Below, in pieces: positions 51,419-61,555 of a stretch of DNA of 64,000 nt; within the stretch, counting starts at the first letter, position 1, and every line of letters begins with the position of its first letter. Position numbers and translations under genes: made by a program. The stretch is from NCBI RefSeq assembly GCF_015471405.1, contig NZ_BLVZ01000016.1, forward strand, positions 91,628 through 155,627, read 5' to 3'. Under the pieces are notes generated by a model, which worked only from the letters and a program-made list of their open reading frames with translations, was not told where the DNA came from and ran no database searches. Source of the stretch: Pseudomonas cichorii (GTDB lineage Bacteria > Pseudomonadota > Gammaproteobacteria > Pseudomonadales > Pseudomonadaceae).

Positions 51419-53092
51419 GTGAAAAAATTCCTGCCTCGTTTTTTGCGCCAGCAATCCAGAACGACGGTATTGCGACGCTTCAAGATCACTTCGCGCCTGG
51501 TACTGTGCTTTGGTATCACCTCATTGCTGATGGTTGCGCTGGGAGCTTTCTGCCTGTTTCAGATGCAGGACATTCGCAATCAGGGAGAAGCGGTGGAAAG
51601 CGGTGCATTGCCCAGTATTGCAATGGCCGATGCGATTGCGATCAACCTGGTGAAGCTGCGCAGCGAAACCACTCGACTGATTGCCAATGCCGATGATCCC
51701 GGCGCGGTGATCAACAGCAAGATCAACGTCGAGCAACTCAAGAATGAGGTCGAAAAAGGCTTCACGGACTATCTGGCCCGTGTGCCCGCAGGCACCGAGC
51801 ATGATTCGATCATCGCCTTGCAGGAGGCCTATAACGCATTCATGCCCGGCCTGCAGGACGAAATAGGGCTTATCGAGCAACGCAAGCTGGACGAAGCGCG
51901 GATGCTTTCCAACACCATGCTGGCCCTGCAAGGCGACCTGATGGACATGCAGGTGCAACTGCTGCGCGAACTCAACAAACAAAGTGCAGCCGCTGCCGTC
52001 GAAGCCGCCAGCGCCAGCTACAACCAGACGCGCATTATCGCCCTGAGCGCCATCGGACTGGCCTTGGCGCTGACCCTGCTGCTGGCGTGGCGCCTGAGCG
52101 TGAGCATCATCCATCCAGTGCGCTATGCCCTGCACATTGCCAATACCATCGCCGATGGCGACCTGACCGAACAGACCATTCCTCAAGGCAAGGACGAACC
52201 CGCGCAACTGCTCATGATGCTAGGGCGCATGCGCAGCAACCTGCATGGCACCATCGACCAGATTTACGCAGCCGCGACCCAGTTATCCCAGTCGGTACAG
52301 GAAATGGGCACCATCGCCGAAGCGAGCGCGCTCAACCTGCAGATGCAAAACAATGAAATCGAGCAGGCCGCCGTCGCCGTCAATCAGATGAGCCAGGCAG
52401 CGGTAGAAGTAGCGGGCAATGCCAGCAATACCGTGACCGAGTCGGAAGCCTCCAATCAGGCGGCGGCACAAGGTCGGGATCGCTTGTCGGCCACCATCAG
52501 TTCGATCAAGGAACTGACCAGCAATGTGCTGGACTCATCCCATCAGGCAGAAGGGCTGGCCGAACGGACCCAGAACATCAGCAGCATTCTCGATGTGATT
52601 CGCGCCATCGCCAACCAGACCAACCTGCTGGCGCTCAACGCGGCCATCGAGGCAGCAAGAGCCGGTGAAGCCGGTCGTGGATTCGCAGTCGTCGCTGATG
52701 AAGTCCGTTCCCTGGCGCAACGTACCAGCGCCTCGACAACGGAAATCGAAGGGTTGATCAACGGTGTTCAACAAAGCACTCAGGAAACGGCAAACGCCCT
52801 GCGCCACACCGCGACCCAGGCCAACCAGACACTGGAACAGGCAGCTGCAACGGGTGAAGCCCTGACGGTGATCATCAGCTCGACCACCACCATCAACGAC
52901 CGCAACCTGATGATCGCCAGCGCAGCCGAACAACAGGCACAAGTGGCCGGTGAAGTGGATCGCAACCTGAGCAGTATTCGAGACCTGTCCAGCCAGACGG
53001 CTTCCGGCGCTCAACAGACAACCGTAGCCAGCAACGCATTGTCGATGCTGGCTACGGATCTGAACATGATGGTGCAGAGGTTTGTGCTCTAA
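51419..53092 (+). CDS. Methyl-accepting chemotaxis protein (4HB-type sensor)
   Basis: A 557-residue chemoreceptor. A first helix (LVLCFGITSLLMVALGAFCLF), a periplasmic four-helix-bundle sensor of about 150 residues, a second helix (IIALSAIGLALALTLLLAW), HAMP (HPVRYALHIANTIADGDL) and the signalling domain with NQTNLLALNAAIEAARAGEAGRGFAVVADEVR follow in order. The GTG at 51419 is preceded by AGGGG at 51402; a TTG at 51410 is also in frame. The ligand is unknown. Confidence 0.9.
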   Translation: MKKFLPRFLRQQSRTTVLRRFKITSRLVLCFGITSLLMVALGAFCLFQMQDIRNQGEAVESGALPSIAMADAIAINLVKLRSETTRLIANADDPGAVINSKINVEQLKNEVEKGFTDYLARVPAGTEHDSIIALQEAYNAFMPGLQDEIGLIEQRKLDEARMLSNTMLALQGDLMDMQVQLLRELNKQSAAAAVEAASASYNQTRIIALSAIGLALALTLLLAWRLSVSIIHPVRYALHIANTIADGDLTEQTIPQGKDEPAQLLMMLGRMRSNLHGTIDQIYAAATQLSQSVQEMGTIAEASALNLQMQNNEIEQAAVAVNQMSQAAVEVAGNASNTVTESEASNQAAAQGRDRLSATISSIKELTSNVLDSSHQAEGLAERTQNISSILDVIRAIANQTNLLALNAAIEAARAGEAGRGFAVVADEVRSLAQRTSASTTEIEGLINGVQQSTQETANALRHTATQANQTLEQAAATGEALTVIISSTTTINDRNLMIASAAEQQAQVAGEVDRNLSSIRDLSSQTASGAQQTTVASNALSMLATDLNMMVQRFVL

Positions 53093-53104
53093 GAGCACAC
53101 CGCC

Positions 53105-53142
53105 GTAGGAGCGAATTCATTCGCGAATGAATTCGCTCCTAC
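53105..53142. repeat. REP palindrome, perfect
   Basis: GTAGGAGCGAATTCATTCG followed directly by its exact complement: a 38-base perfect palindrome with no spacer. It lies between the convergent chemoreceptor gene and can, and may act as a transcript end for both. Confidence 0.85.
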
Positions 53143-53146
53143 GGGG

Positions 53147-53782
53147 TTACAGAGGACGCAGGCGATATTGCGGTGGCAATTGCTCTGGGCCGCTGATGGT
53201 GGTGTTCAGACTTTTCCAGCGGCCATCCTTGATGCCATAGATACAGCCGTGTACCGAAAGGCTTTGCCCACGATGCCAGGCGTTCTGCACGATGCTGGTA
53301 TGGCCGACGTTGGCCACCTGCTGAATCACGTTGAGTTCGCACAGGCGATCAACCTGTTCTTCCTCGGTCGGCAGTTTCGCCAACTCTTCACGCTTTTCGT
53401 AATACAGGTCGCGAATCGTACGCAACCAGCCATCGATCAGGCCAAACTGGCGGTCCTGCATGGAAGCTCGCACACCACCGCAACCATAGTGCCCGGTCAC
53501 GAGGATGTGTTTGACCTTCAGTACATCAACCGCGTACTGAATGACTGACAGGCAGTTCAGGTCAGTGTGCAACACAACGTTGGCCACGTTGCGGTGTACG
53601 AACAGATCGCCAGGCAACATGCCTACGATCTCGTTGGCGGGAACGCGCGCATCCGAGCAGCCGATCCAAAGATATTCCGGGGTTTGCTGGCGAGCCAGCT
53701 TGGCGAAGAACTCAGGGTCTTCCTGTTTGATCGCATCGGCCCAACGCTCGTTGTTATCAATCAGGTCTTGTAGATCGTTCAT
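53147..53782 (-). CDS. can: Beta-class carbonic anhydrase
   Basis: A 211-residue enzyme interconverting CO2 and bicarbonate. Zinc ligands are Cys in LWIGCSDARVP (with the Asp-Arg pair), His and Cys in TGHYGCGGVRA. It matches the E. coli Can/YadF type and lies upstream of rimI, as in other Pseudomonas. Confidence 0.96.
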   Translation of the reverse strand: MNDLQDLIDNNERWADAIKQEDPEFFAKLARQQTPEYLWIGCSDARVPANEIVGMLPGDLFVHRNVANVVLHTDLNCLSVIQYAVDVLKVKHILVTGHYGCGGVRASMQDRQFGLIDGWLRTIRDLYYEKREELAKLPTEEEQVDRLCELNVIQQVANVGHTSIVQNAWHRGQSLSVHGCIYGIKDGRWKSLNTTISGPEQLPPQYRLRPL

Positions 53783-53914
53783 GCTATGACGCCTCGATAA
53801 TGATGCCCAACTTTGACTGGCGACCCTCTGCGCAAGTCACGCGGCAACATCACGACTTTTCGCCGGTTTAGCGCAAAAACCGAAAAAGCGTCAAAGTTGT
53901 GATCGACGACACAG

Positions 53915-54367
53915 CTATTCCAGAAGCGTGCAGGCCATCACCACCGCATCTTCGCGACCACCCACTGCCGGATAGTAATCGCGGCGTCGACCGATCTCGT
54001 TGAAACCATAGTTTTCATACAACCGATAGGCGGCTCGATTGCTGTCGCGCAATTCCAGGAAACACTCACGACCGTTGAGCTCGTAGGCACGCTTCATCAG
54101 GTGATCAAGCAGACGCAAACCCAGGCCTCGGCCCTGGCTCTCTGGCTTGACGGTAATGTTGAGCAGATGCGCTTCATCGATGATGACCTGAATGACGCCA
54201 TGTCCCACCTGCTGCGCGCCCTCGAACATCAGCCAGATGTCATACGATTTCAGGCCTTCGAGAAATATGCCTCGCGTCCAGGGATGACTGAAGGCGGCGT
54301 ACTCGATCTTCAATACGGCATCAAGATCGGCTTCGGTCATGGGGCGGAAGGTTATTGCGTCACTCAT
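53915..54367 (-). CDS. rimI: Ribosomal protein S18 N-alpha-acetyltransferase
   Basis: A 150-residue GNAT enzyme. Signatures are the acetyl-CoA site VKPESQGRGLGLRLLDHL and the end RDSNRAAYRLYENYGFNEIGRRRDYY. It overlaps holD by eight bases, the same gene pair as in E. coli (holD-rimI). Confidence 0.95.
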   Translation of the reverse strand: MSDAITFRPMTEADLDAVLKIEYAAFSHPWTRGIFLEGLKSYDIWLMFEGAQQVGHGVIQVIIDEAHLLNITVKPESQGRGLGLRLLDHLMKRAYELNGRECFLELRDSNRAAYRLYENYGFNEIGRRRDYYPAVGGREDAVVMACTLLE

Positions 54368-55166
54368 CTATGGATTTCCAGCGCGCCATCAGCCGACGCA
54401 TGGCTTGCCAGACGTCCGCCTTGCGATGCGGCTCGTCCATCAGTAATTCCAGGCCTGGTAGCGCCCATGCAGCGCCCAGCCCCTCGACTTGCAGTTCACG
54501 GTTAAACGCTTCGACTTCGGCCTCACTGGCAAAGCGCACGGCGGGCTGGCCAATCAGCCACAGACAGGCACAGGGTTCGTCCTCAAGGCGAGCAGCGACA
54601 AAACCCTGCACGAAATCACGCGCCGCGTCAGGCCCTTGATCCATGTTGCCGCGAACCAGCAGCGGCCAGCGCACAGGCTCGCCGATAATCTGCGGGCTAT
54701 CGGGTAAACCGGCAGCGCGCAGCATGTCCTTGAGCAACAGGTAGGCAGGATCGCGACTCTGGAATGGCTGCCCGGTAGGCAGCTCAACCAGCAGCAAGCA
54801 ACGCCCGGCACGCAGCAATTGCAAGGAGAAACGCGGAGGCGGCACGACAACTGCCTTGACCGGCGGCGCAGCCTCGGCCTCTTCTGCTGCAACCACCGGA
54901 GCGCTTTTGCTGGCTGACGATGGGCGCGGCACTTCGATCTTCGGCCGCTCGACCTGACGCGCAACCGGCACGGCACCTGGCGCCACCGGAGACGGGGCGG
55001 CAACCGGCGCTTCAGGCACGACAGGCGCAACACTTTCGACCTCGACCGGCAACGGAGCAAGCAGCTCCGGGCGAGACGGAGCAGCGAAAGGCAGTTCAGT
55101 GCGCGGCAGCCAGTTGACCACCTGCATGGCAGTCAAATAGGCGCGGCGACGGGACTCGTTCAGCAA
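54360..55166 (-). CDS. holD: DNA polymerase III psi subunit (HolD-like)
   Basis: A 268-residue protein. The N-terminus ESRRRAYLTAMQVVNWLPR contains the chi-contacting psi-type helix. A Pro/Ala/Val-rich linker of about 90 residues and a C-terminal psi-like domain (FSLQLLRAGRCLLLVELP..PLLVRGNMD) follow. The P. aeruginosa homologue at this locus has been shown to be psi, which is much longer than E. coli HolD. It precedes rimI with an eight-base overlap. Confidence 0.8.
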   Translation of the reverse strand: MLNESRRRAYLTAMQVVNWLPRTELPFAAPSRPELLAPLPVEVESVAPVVPEAPVAAPSPVAPGAVPVARQVERPKIEVPRPSSASKSAPVVAAEEAEAAPPVKAVVVPPPRFSLQLLRAGRCLLLVELPTGQPFQSRDPAYLLLKDMLRAAGLPDSPQIIGEPVRWPLLVRGNMDQGPDAARDFVQGFVAARLEDEPCACLWLIGQPAVRFASEAEVEAFNRELQVEGLGAAWALPGLELLMDEPHRKADVWQAMRRLMARWKSIDE

Positions 55167-55310
55167 AGGTCGGCCACCTGTGGATAAGTTAAGCGCGCAA
55201 TTCTAGCGCTCTTCGCAGATTCGCGCCGCAGTTGATCGCCGGGAGGTGAAATCTTCAGTGGCTGATGCAGTACAATCGCTGTTTTTCATTTGCCAACAGT
55301 CGGCCTACCA

Positions 55311-56591
55311 ATGATCGAACCCAAGCGCGTCCTGCGCGCCCTTGCCGAGCACTGGGCGCTACTCGAGCCTTTATGCGAACACTTCGACCAAGGCACGCTG
55401 AGCCTGAGCGAACTGCGTCTGCAACTGGCCGCTCAGCAGCTGGACAGCACACCGCAAGACATCACCAACCTGCTGGATGTGTGGATTCGTCTGGACATTC
55501 TGGTGCCTGTCGCCAAAAGCCCGAACCGTTTCGAGCTCAATGCACAGATCCACGACTTCCTGTCCTATCTGCGCCGCGAGCACCGTCTGGGGCTGTGCCT
55601 GGAGATCGAAGCCTATCTGCGCCATCTGGAGCGACTGGCCGGTTACATCCAGGATGCCTTCGACATTCGCGACGCCAACGATCTGGCCCGCCAGTTGCGC
55701 CTGCTGGACATGCGCGTGCGCGATGTCCTGAAAAAACTCGCCAACGACGAACAGGCACTCGTGGCCGTGGCCGATCGGGCCAAGACCAGCGACCGCCAGA
55801 TTCCCTTGCGCCAGCGCTACGCCGAGGTGCTGGCCACCTGGGACGAATACGTCGAGCCGATGATTCAACTGGTGAACGCCGACGGTGCATTCGAGCAAGG
55901 CGTGCGCAAGGTCGAGAACGTGCTGTTGCGCCTGCTGACCGAGCAGCAACGTCTTGGCCATCTGGTGGACGACGACATGTTGCTGCGCACCCATGCGCGC
56001 ATCCTGGAGATGCAGACCAGCGCCCAGCTCACCCTGCGTCATGCACGGGAGTTGCTGCTGCCGTTGCGCGAAGAAGCACGTCGCCACAACGCCGTGACCC
56101 GTGGCGCCGCGCTGGCCTTGTCGGCCATTCGCCGCAAAGGGCTGGATGCTGTCCCGCAAGCGGCGATGCCGATGTTCACTCGTCCGCAGAGCACGTTTCT
56201 GGGCAGCGCCAGCCAGGTCGAGGCTTATGTCTATGCATTGGCGCGCTTTGAACCCAAACCCGCAAAATTCCCCAAGGCCAGCGGCACCGCACGCAAGGGC
56301 GTACCGCCCCAGGCACCGCGTACCGTCAAGGAAATGCTCGAGCGCTGCGAAGACGCTCTGCCCATGCCGGACCTGATGGTCTGGCTGCTGGAGCAGGAAC
56401 CCAACGGCGCAACCGACGAGTTGCTGTACTGGTTCTCGCGCCTGTCCCGTGACAAGCGCTTCGCCCGTGAACGCCTGGAGCGTCGCGAGTATTTCACTCA
56501 GGAGCACCGCGTCAGCCTGCGCTCCTTCGCCCTGCTCTCGACCCGAGACGAGCAGCCAGAGAATTCCGAGAGCCCCCTTCATGCATCTTGA
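55311..56591 (+). CDS. mksF: Condensin kleisin subunit MksF
   Basis: A 426-residue MukF-like kleisin of the MksBEF condensin. It is strongly helical with the N-terminal wing MIEPKRVLRALAEHWALLEPL and the coiled middle typical of the family. MksF links the two heads of MksB and helps compact the chromosome. It is the first gene of a three-gene operon and overlaps mksE by 11 bases. Confidence 0.9.
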   Translation: MIEPKRVLRALAEHWALLEPLCEHFDQGTLSLSELRLQLAAQQLDSTPQDITNLLDVWIRLDILVPVAKSPNRFELNAQIHDFLSYLRREHRLGLCLEIEAYLRHLERLAGYIQDAFDIRDANDLARQLRLLDMRVRDVLKKLANDEQALVAVADRAKTSDRQIPLRQRYAEVLATWDEYVEPMIQLVNADGAFEQGVRKVENVLLRLLTEQQRLGHLVDDDMLLRTHARILEMQTSAQLTLRHARELLLPLREEARRHNAVTRGAALALSAIRRKGLDAVPQAAMPMFTRPQSTFLGSASQVEAYVYALARFEPKPAKFPKASGTARKGVPPQAPRTVKEMLERCEDALPMPDLMVWLLEQEPNGATDELLYWFSRLSRDKRFARERLERREYFTQEHRVSLRSFALLSTRDEQPENSESPLHAS

Positions 56592-57285
56592 TCTTTCCGA
56601 AATGTCCCAGCTTGCGCCGATCTTTCGCGAGCTGTTCAAGGGCTATCACATCAGCCGCCGCGACCCTGAGCTGTATGCCCAGCTTTCCAATGCCCAGGAC
56701 CAGTACCGCACACTGTTCAAGGCACTGGGTTTCGAGCTGATCTGCGATACCCGCGGCTTCTACTACTTCGTTCCGGAGCTGGCCGCGGCGCAGGTGAACA
56801 AGACTGCGCAGCGTCTGGCCCTGTTCACCTTCATCCTCGTCGAACACCTGGCCGACCAGGGTCGCGACCCGATGGCTGTGCTCGACGGCGGTACTCTGGG
56901 CCGCGATGAGCTGCCTTCGATGCTGGATAAATACCGCGACCTGTTCCTGCAGGCCGAAGTCCAGACCCAGGAAGAACTCGAAGAGAAGATCATGCGCCGC
57001 ATGACCCAACTGGGTTTTGCCAGCGAAGAAGTGGGCATCTATCGCTTCCTGCCGCCGATGCACCGCTTCCTTGATGTGTGCCTGTCGGTACAGCAGGACC
57101 GTGACCTGGCAGCCAGCCTGCACAGCGACCTGCCTCTGCCGACGCCGATCCTGATCGATGACGACAGCGACGAAAAACTGCTGCAAACCGATGACCCTCT
57201 GGATCTGGCCGAATTCGACGAAGAAACCGAGGAGCAGGCCCTGGCCCGCGCAATCGCTGAAGAACAACAGGAGATGGGCGCATGA
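56581..57285 (+). CDS. mksE: Condensin accessory subunit MksE
   Basis: A 234-residue winged-helix (KITE-like) subunit binding MksF. It starts MHLDLSEMSQLAPIFRELFKG and has a Glu/Asp-rich C-terminus (DLAEFDEETEEQALARAIAEEQQ). The longer upstream frame from 56449 lies inside mksF in another frame and is not real. Four-base overlap with mksB. Confidence 0.9.
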   Translation: MHLDLSEMSQLAPIFRELFKGYHISRRDPELYAQLSNAQDQYRTLFKALGFELICDTRGFYYFVPELAAAQVNKTAQRLALFTFILVEHLADQGRDPMAVLDGGTLGRDELPSMLDKYRDLFLQAEVQTQEELEEKIMRRMTQLGFASEEVGIYRFLPPMHRFLDVCLSVQQDRDLAASLHSDLPLPTPILIDDDSDEKLLQTDDPLDLAEFDEETEEQALARAIAEEQQEMGA

Positions 57286-60104
57286 GCCAGGAACGTTATG
57301 GCATTCGCCGTTTTGCCCTGCTGAACACCGCTGGCTACAGCCTGGGTCTGTTCCCGCTGGAAAACCCGCTGTCGGTCTACGGCGCGAACAACCTGGGCAA
57401 GAGTGCTTCGATCAACGCCTTGCAGTTCCCGATCCTGGCGCGCATGTCGGACATGAGCTTCGGCAAGTACAGCCTGGAGCAGTCGCGTCGTTTCTACTTC
57501 GCCTCGGACACCAGTTACATTCTGGTGGAAGTCGCCCTGCCCCACGGCCCGCACGTGATAGGCGTCGTCGGTCGCGGCCCGGGGGGCGGCTTCGGGCACC
57601 AGTTCTTCGCCTATGCCGGTGAACTGGACCTGAGCCATTACCAGAAGAACGACACCTGCCTTCGCCAGAAAGAGCTGTTCAGCAACCTGGAAAGCAAAGG
57701 CCTGAAAGCCTACGAATTGAAACCGGACGAACTGCGCCGCCTGCTGGTGGGCGGCCACACATCGATCCCGCTGGACCTGACGCTGATTCCACTGCGCTCC
57801 ACCAGCGAACAGAGCCTCAAGACCTTCCGCGCCCTGTTCATCAACCTGCTGCACATGCGCGAAATCACTGCGGCCAAGCTCAAGCAACTGTTCCTGGACG
57901 CTTTCGAGCACAGCCTGCGTTCCGGCAGCGTCGATTACATTGCGGCCTGCGAAGAAGCATTCCGCGACGTGCGGCGCATGGAGCAGGACTACAACTCGCT
58001 GGTGCTCGCCGGCCCGCTGGTCGAAGCTCTGGCCGCTGGCGTCAAGCAGCGCGACATCCTGCGCGGCAAGCTGCATCGCCTGTCGCCATTGCTGGACTCG
58101 TTGCTCGGTACCTGGTCGGACTACTCCAGCGCCCGCAAGGAAGAGCTGGTCACCCAGGCCGAGCATTTCCGCGCCCAGCAGGATGAAATGCAGAACGACC
58201 AGCGCAACAGCACTCAGGAACTGATGCGACTGGAGCGTGAAATCAGCAGCATTCAGCGCTGGATCGGTGAGCTGTCGGTCCTCAAGAACCGCTTCGCGCT
58301 GGTCGATGACGTCAAGGTGCTGGAGCAGCAGTTGCTCGCCGCCAAGGATGCTCATGACGAACTGGCCGGTGCTCTGGCCCAGTCCCGGCAGTTCAGCGCC
58401 GAGGACCTGGAAGAGCGCCTGCGGGATCTGGAAAAACGCCTGAAGTCGGTCAAACAGCAACTCGACCACGCCGACAACAACAGCTACGCCCGCCTGCGCG
58501 AAGAGTTCTCGCAGCCGGACGTCGAGCGCTTGATGCGCCTGTTCAACAGCGCGCTGTTCAGCCTGCCACTGGGCGAGCAAGGCATTGCACTGGACGATGG
58601 CGATGCGTGGGTCAAGTCTCTGGAAACCATCCTCGATAGCTTCAAGGGTGACCAGTTCCAGGTACCGGGCTTGTCGATCAATCTGTCGAATATCGAGCCG
58701 CCAGCCTTGCAGGCACTGGCTGACCGCGCCGCATTGCGCGATCAGAAAGAACGTCTGGAGAAAGAGCTCAAGCAACTGAAAACCCAGCAGGCCGTCGCAG
58801 CCGACCGCGCTGCCAGCAAGACCCAGACCGAAGCCTTGTATCAACAGGTGCTGGACGCTCAAAAGGCGCTGGAAGATTTCCGTCGCTGCCAGACGTTGAG
58901 CGCGGAAGAAGCTGGCAAGCATGAAGAGCTGGCACAACTTGAAGCGGCGCAGGACGAACTCAAACGCTCCAGCGATGCTTTCACCGAGCGCGTCCAGCAA
59001 CTGTCCGCCAAGCTGCAACTGGTCGCTCGGCAGATCGGCGATATGGAAGCCAAGCAACGCACACTGGATGACGCGCTACGCCGCCGTCAGTTGCTGCCTG
59101 CGGACATGCCATTCGGTACGCCGTTCATGGACCCGGTAGACGATTCCATGGATAACCTGCTGCCGCTGCTCAATGATTATCAGGACAGTTGGCAGAGCCT
59201 GCTGCGCAGCGATGGCCAGATCGAAGCGCTTTATGCGCAGGTCCGCCTCAAGGGTGTTGCCAAGTTCGACAGCGAGGAAGACGTGGAGCGTCGCCTGCAA
59301 CTGTTGATCAATGCCTACGCGCACCGGACCGACGAAGCCCTGACCCTCGGCAAGGCCCGTCGTGCAGCGGTGACGGACATTGCCCGTACCTTGCGCAATA
59401 TCCGCAGCGACTACGACAGCCTTGAGCACCAGTTGGCGCTGTTCAACCGCGAGATCAACAAACGACAGGTTTCCAACCTGGCCAGCTTCCGTATCGTCCT
59501 TGCGCCGAACAAGGAAGCCCTCAAGCATATCGACCAGATTATCCACAGCGCCGGTCAGTATGAAGAAGGTGAAACCCTGTCCGTGTTCGACCTGAGTCAG
59601 AGCGCCGAGCAGGACAACAAGAACGAAGAAGCCAAGGAATATCTGGCCCGACTGGTAGCCGCCAATCACAACCAGCTTGGGTTGAAAGACCTGTTCGAGC
59701 TGGCGTTCGAGATCACCAAGGTTCATGGCCAGCCGGTTATCCACACCGACATCGACGGTGCCGCTTCCAACGGTACGACCATGACCATCAAGGCGCTGAC
59801 CAACATGTACCTGTTGCTGCACTTGATGGACCGTGATCTGGCCGGTCGCGTACGCTTGCCGTACTACCTGGATGAAGCGGCGGACATCGACGAGAAGAAC
59901 CAGGCAGCGTTGCTGGAAACCAGTCTGCAACTGGGCTTTGTGCCGATTCTGGCGAGCGTGAAACCTCAAGTCTCGGCCCACGTGGCCATCGACCTTGAAG
60001 GCGGCAGCGGTCCGAACGGAATCTACATCGACGAGGCGGACTGGAAGTACATCCGCCGTCGTGAAGAGGTGAAACAGGAAGAAGCTCCGGCGCTGGCTGA
60101 ATAA
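57282..60104 (+). CDS. mksB: Condensin SMC-like ATPase MksB
   Basis: A 940-residue MukB-like ABC ATPase: Walker A GANNLGKS (34-41), long coiled coils with a hinge in the middle, and the C-terminal head with PYYLDEAADIDEKNQ (Walker B). With MksF and MksE it builds a condensin that organises the chromosome. In some genomes a nuclease gene mksG follows and the system destroys plasmids (Wadjet relative); no mksG is present here, as in P. aeruginosa PAO1. Confidence 0.95.
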   Translation: MSQERYGIRRFALLNTAGYSLGLFPLENPLSVYGANNLGKSASINALQFPILARMSDMSFGKYSLEQSRRFYFASDTSYILVEVALPHGPHVIGVVGRGPGGGFGHQFFAYAGELDLSHYQKNDTCLRQKELFSNLESKGLKAYELKPDELRRLLVGGHTSIPLDLTLIPLRSTSEQSLKTFRALFINLLHMREITAAKLKQLFLDAFEHSLRSGSVDYIAACEEAFRDVRRMEQDYNSLVLAGPLVEALAAGVKQRDILRGKLHRLSPLLDSLLGTWSDYSSARKEELVTQAEHFRAQQDEMQNDQRNSTQELMRLEREISSIQRWIGELSVLKNRFALVDDVKVLEQQLLAAKDAHDELAGALAQSRQFSAEDLEERLRDLEKRLKSVKQQLDHADNNSYARLREEFSQPDVERLMRLFNSALFSLPLGEQGIALDDGDAWVKSLETILDSFKGDQFQVPGLSINLSNIEPPALQALADRAALRDQKERLEKELKQLKTQQAVAADRAASKTQTEALYQQVLDAQKALEDFRRCQTLSAEEAGKHEELAQLEAAQDELKRSSDAFTERVQQLSAKLQLVARQIGDMEAKQRTLDDALRRRQLLPADMPFGTPFMDPVDDSMDNLLPLLNDYQDSWQSLLRSDGQIEALYAQVRLKGVAKFDSEEDVERRLQLLINAYAHRTDEALTLGKARRAAVTDIARTLRNIRSDYDSLEHQLALFNREINKRQVSNLASFRIVLAPNKEALKHIDQIIHSAGQYEEGETLSVFDLSQSAEQDNKNEEAKEYLARLVAANHNQLGLKDLFELAFEITKVHGQPVIHTDIDGAASNGTTMTIKALTNMYLLLHLMDRDLAGRVRLPYYLDEAADIDEKNQAALLETSLQLGFVPILASVKPQVSAHVAIDLEGGSGPNGIYIDEADWKYIRRREEVKQEEAPALAE

Positions 60105-60122
60105 CAGCGCCGAAGCATGAAG

Positions 60123-60153
60123 GGTGCTCCTTTAAATCTGGGGAGCGCCTTTC
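60123..60153 (+). terminator. Hairpin after mksB
   Basis: GGTGCTCC pairs with GGAGCGCC (one G-T) around an AT-rich loop, then TTT. It lies partly in the 3' end of the converging dctA gene. Confidence 0.4.
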
Positions 60154-61463
60154 AGACCTGGCAAGGCAACATTTCCGGTTGTCGTTGCCGCTGCTTCAGG
60201 CTTGATCTCCTCCGGCTCACCATTGAGCGCCTTGTTCATCTTCACCGTATCCAGAGCCCCCACCCACTTGGCGATTGCCATGGTACCGACACCATTGCCG
60301 ATGGTATTGGTGATGGCCCGCGCTTCCGACATGAACCGATCCACGCCCAACAGCAACACCATGCCGGCTACCGGAATGGTCCCCAGCGATGCCAGTGTCG
60401 CGGCCAGAATAATGAACCCGGAACCGGTCACACCGGCCGAGCCTTTGGACGTGAACATCAGCACGGCGAGCACGATCAACTGATCGGTCAGGGTCAGCGG
60501 TGTGTTGGTCGCCTGAGCAATGAAAATCGCCGCGATGGTGTAATAGATCGCCTGCCCATCGGGGTTGAAGGTCAGGCCCGACGGAATGATCATCCCGGCC
60601 ACCGGTTTGGAAACACCGGCTTTCTCCATCTTGGAAATCATCTGTGGCAACACCGACTCCGATGAACTGGTGCCCAATACTGTGAACAACTCTTCCTTGA
60701 TGAAGCGCAGGAATTTCCACAGGCTGAAACCGCTGTAACGGCAGATCGGACCGAGCACAAAGATCACAAAGGCCGCGCACGTGAGGTAGACGCAGGCCAT
60801 CAGCTTGCCCAGGGAAAACAGCGAGCCGAAACCATATTTGCCGATGGTGAATGCAATCGCACCGAAAGCACCGATGGGTGCCAGGCGCATCACCATGCCG
60901 ACGATCTTGAACATGCCTTGCATCAGGCTATCCAGCGTGTCGACGAATGCCTTGCCACGCGGACCGACATTCGCCAGGGCAACGCCAAGCAGCACCGAGA
61001 ACAGCAGGATTTGCAGCACATTGCCCTTGGCGAAGGCATCCACGATGGTGTCGGGGATGATGTTCATCACGAAATCCATGAACGTCGCATGCTTGGCTGC
61101 GGTGGTGTAAGTGGCGAGGCTGGAGGTGTCCAGCGTGGCCGGATCGATGTTCATGCCAGCTCCGGGCTTGAACACATCGACGACGATCAGGCCCAGAACC
61201 AGAGCGAGGGTCGATACCACCTCGAAATAGATCAGGGCGCGGAAACCGACGCGCCCCAACTCTTTCATGTTTTCCATACGTGCAATGCCGGTCACGACGG
61301 TCAGGAAGATCACCGGCGCAAGCAGCATCTTGATCAGTTTGATGAAGGCATCGCCAAGCGGCTTGAGCGCTGTTCCGGTTTCAGGAACCAGCACACCGAC
61401 GACGGCACCGAGGATGACGGCAAGAAGCACTTGTACATAAAGCTTGGAGAGAATTCTTTTCAT
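60132..61463 (-). CDS. dctA: C4-dicarboxylate transporter DctA
   Basis: A 443-residue DAACS-family inner-membrane symporter. Signatures are LAPVIFLTVVTGIA, GTSSSESVLPQMI, IPSGLTFNPDGQAIYYTIAAIFIAQ split over several helices, and GVDRFMSEARAITNTIGNG. It imports succinate, malate and fumarate. It lies 92 bases downstream of a malate/tartrate dehydrogenase gene in the same direction, so uptake and oxidation of the substrate are likely coexpressed. Confidence 0.95.
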   Translation of the reverse strand: MKRILSKLYVQVLLAVILGAVVGVLVPETGTALKPLGDAFIKLIKMLLAPVIFLTVVTGIARMENMKELGRVGFRALIYFEVVSTLALVLGLIVVDVFKPGAGMNIDPATLDTSSLATYTTAAKHATFMDFVMNIIPDTIVDAFAKGNVLQILLFSVLLGVALANVGPRGKAFVDTLDSLMQGMFKIVGMVMRLAPIGAFGAIAFTIGKYGFGSLFSLGKLMACVYLTCAAFVIFVLGPICRYSGFSLWKFLRFIKEELFTVLGTSSSESVLPQMISKMEKAGVSKPVAGMIIPSGLTFNPDGQAIYYTIAAIFIAQATNTPLTLTDQLIVLAVLMFTSKGSAGVTGSGFIILAATLASLGTIPVAGMVLLLGVDRFMSEARAITNTIGNGVGTMAIAKWVGALDTVKMNKALNGEPEEIKPEAAATTTGNVALPGLKGAPQI

Positions 61464-61555
61464 GACGGGGCCCTGATTTTTTATTGTTGTCAGGAAATGC
61501 CAGGGGGCGCATCGATGATCGCCCTCCTGGCGTTATGCCGCAGTACTACTTTGAA

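Noticed and set aside
53105..53142. Perfect 38-base palindrome as a possible recombination or phage site
   Set aside because: It matches the REP consensus seen twice more in the window, so a dispersed REP is the simple explanation.
57039..59057. 672-codon open frame antisense to mksB
   Set aside because: It mirrors the codon bias of the coding strand, has low-complexity composition with no domain, and mksB is certain.
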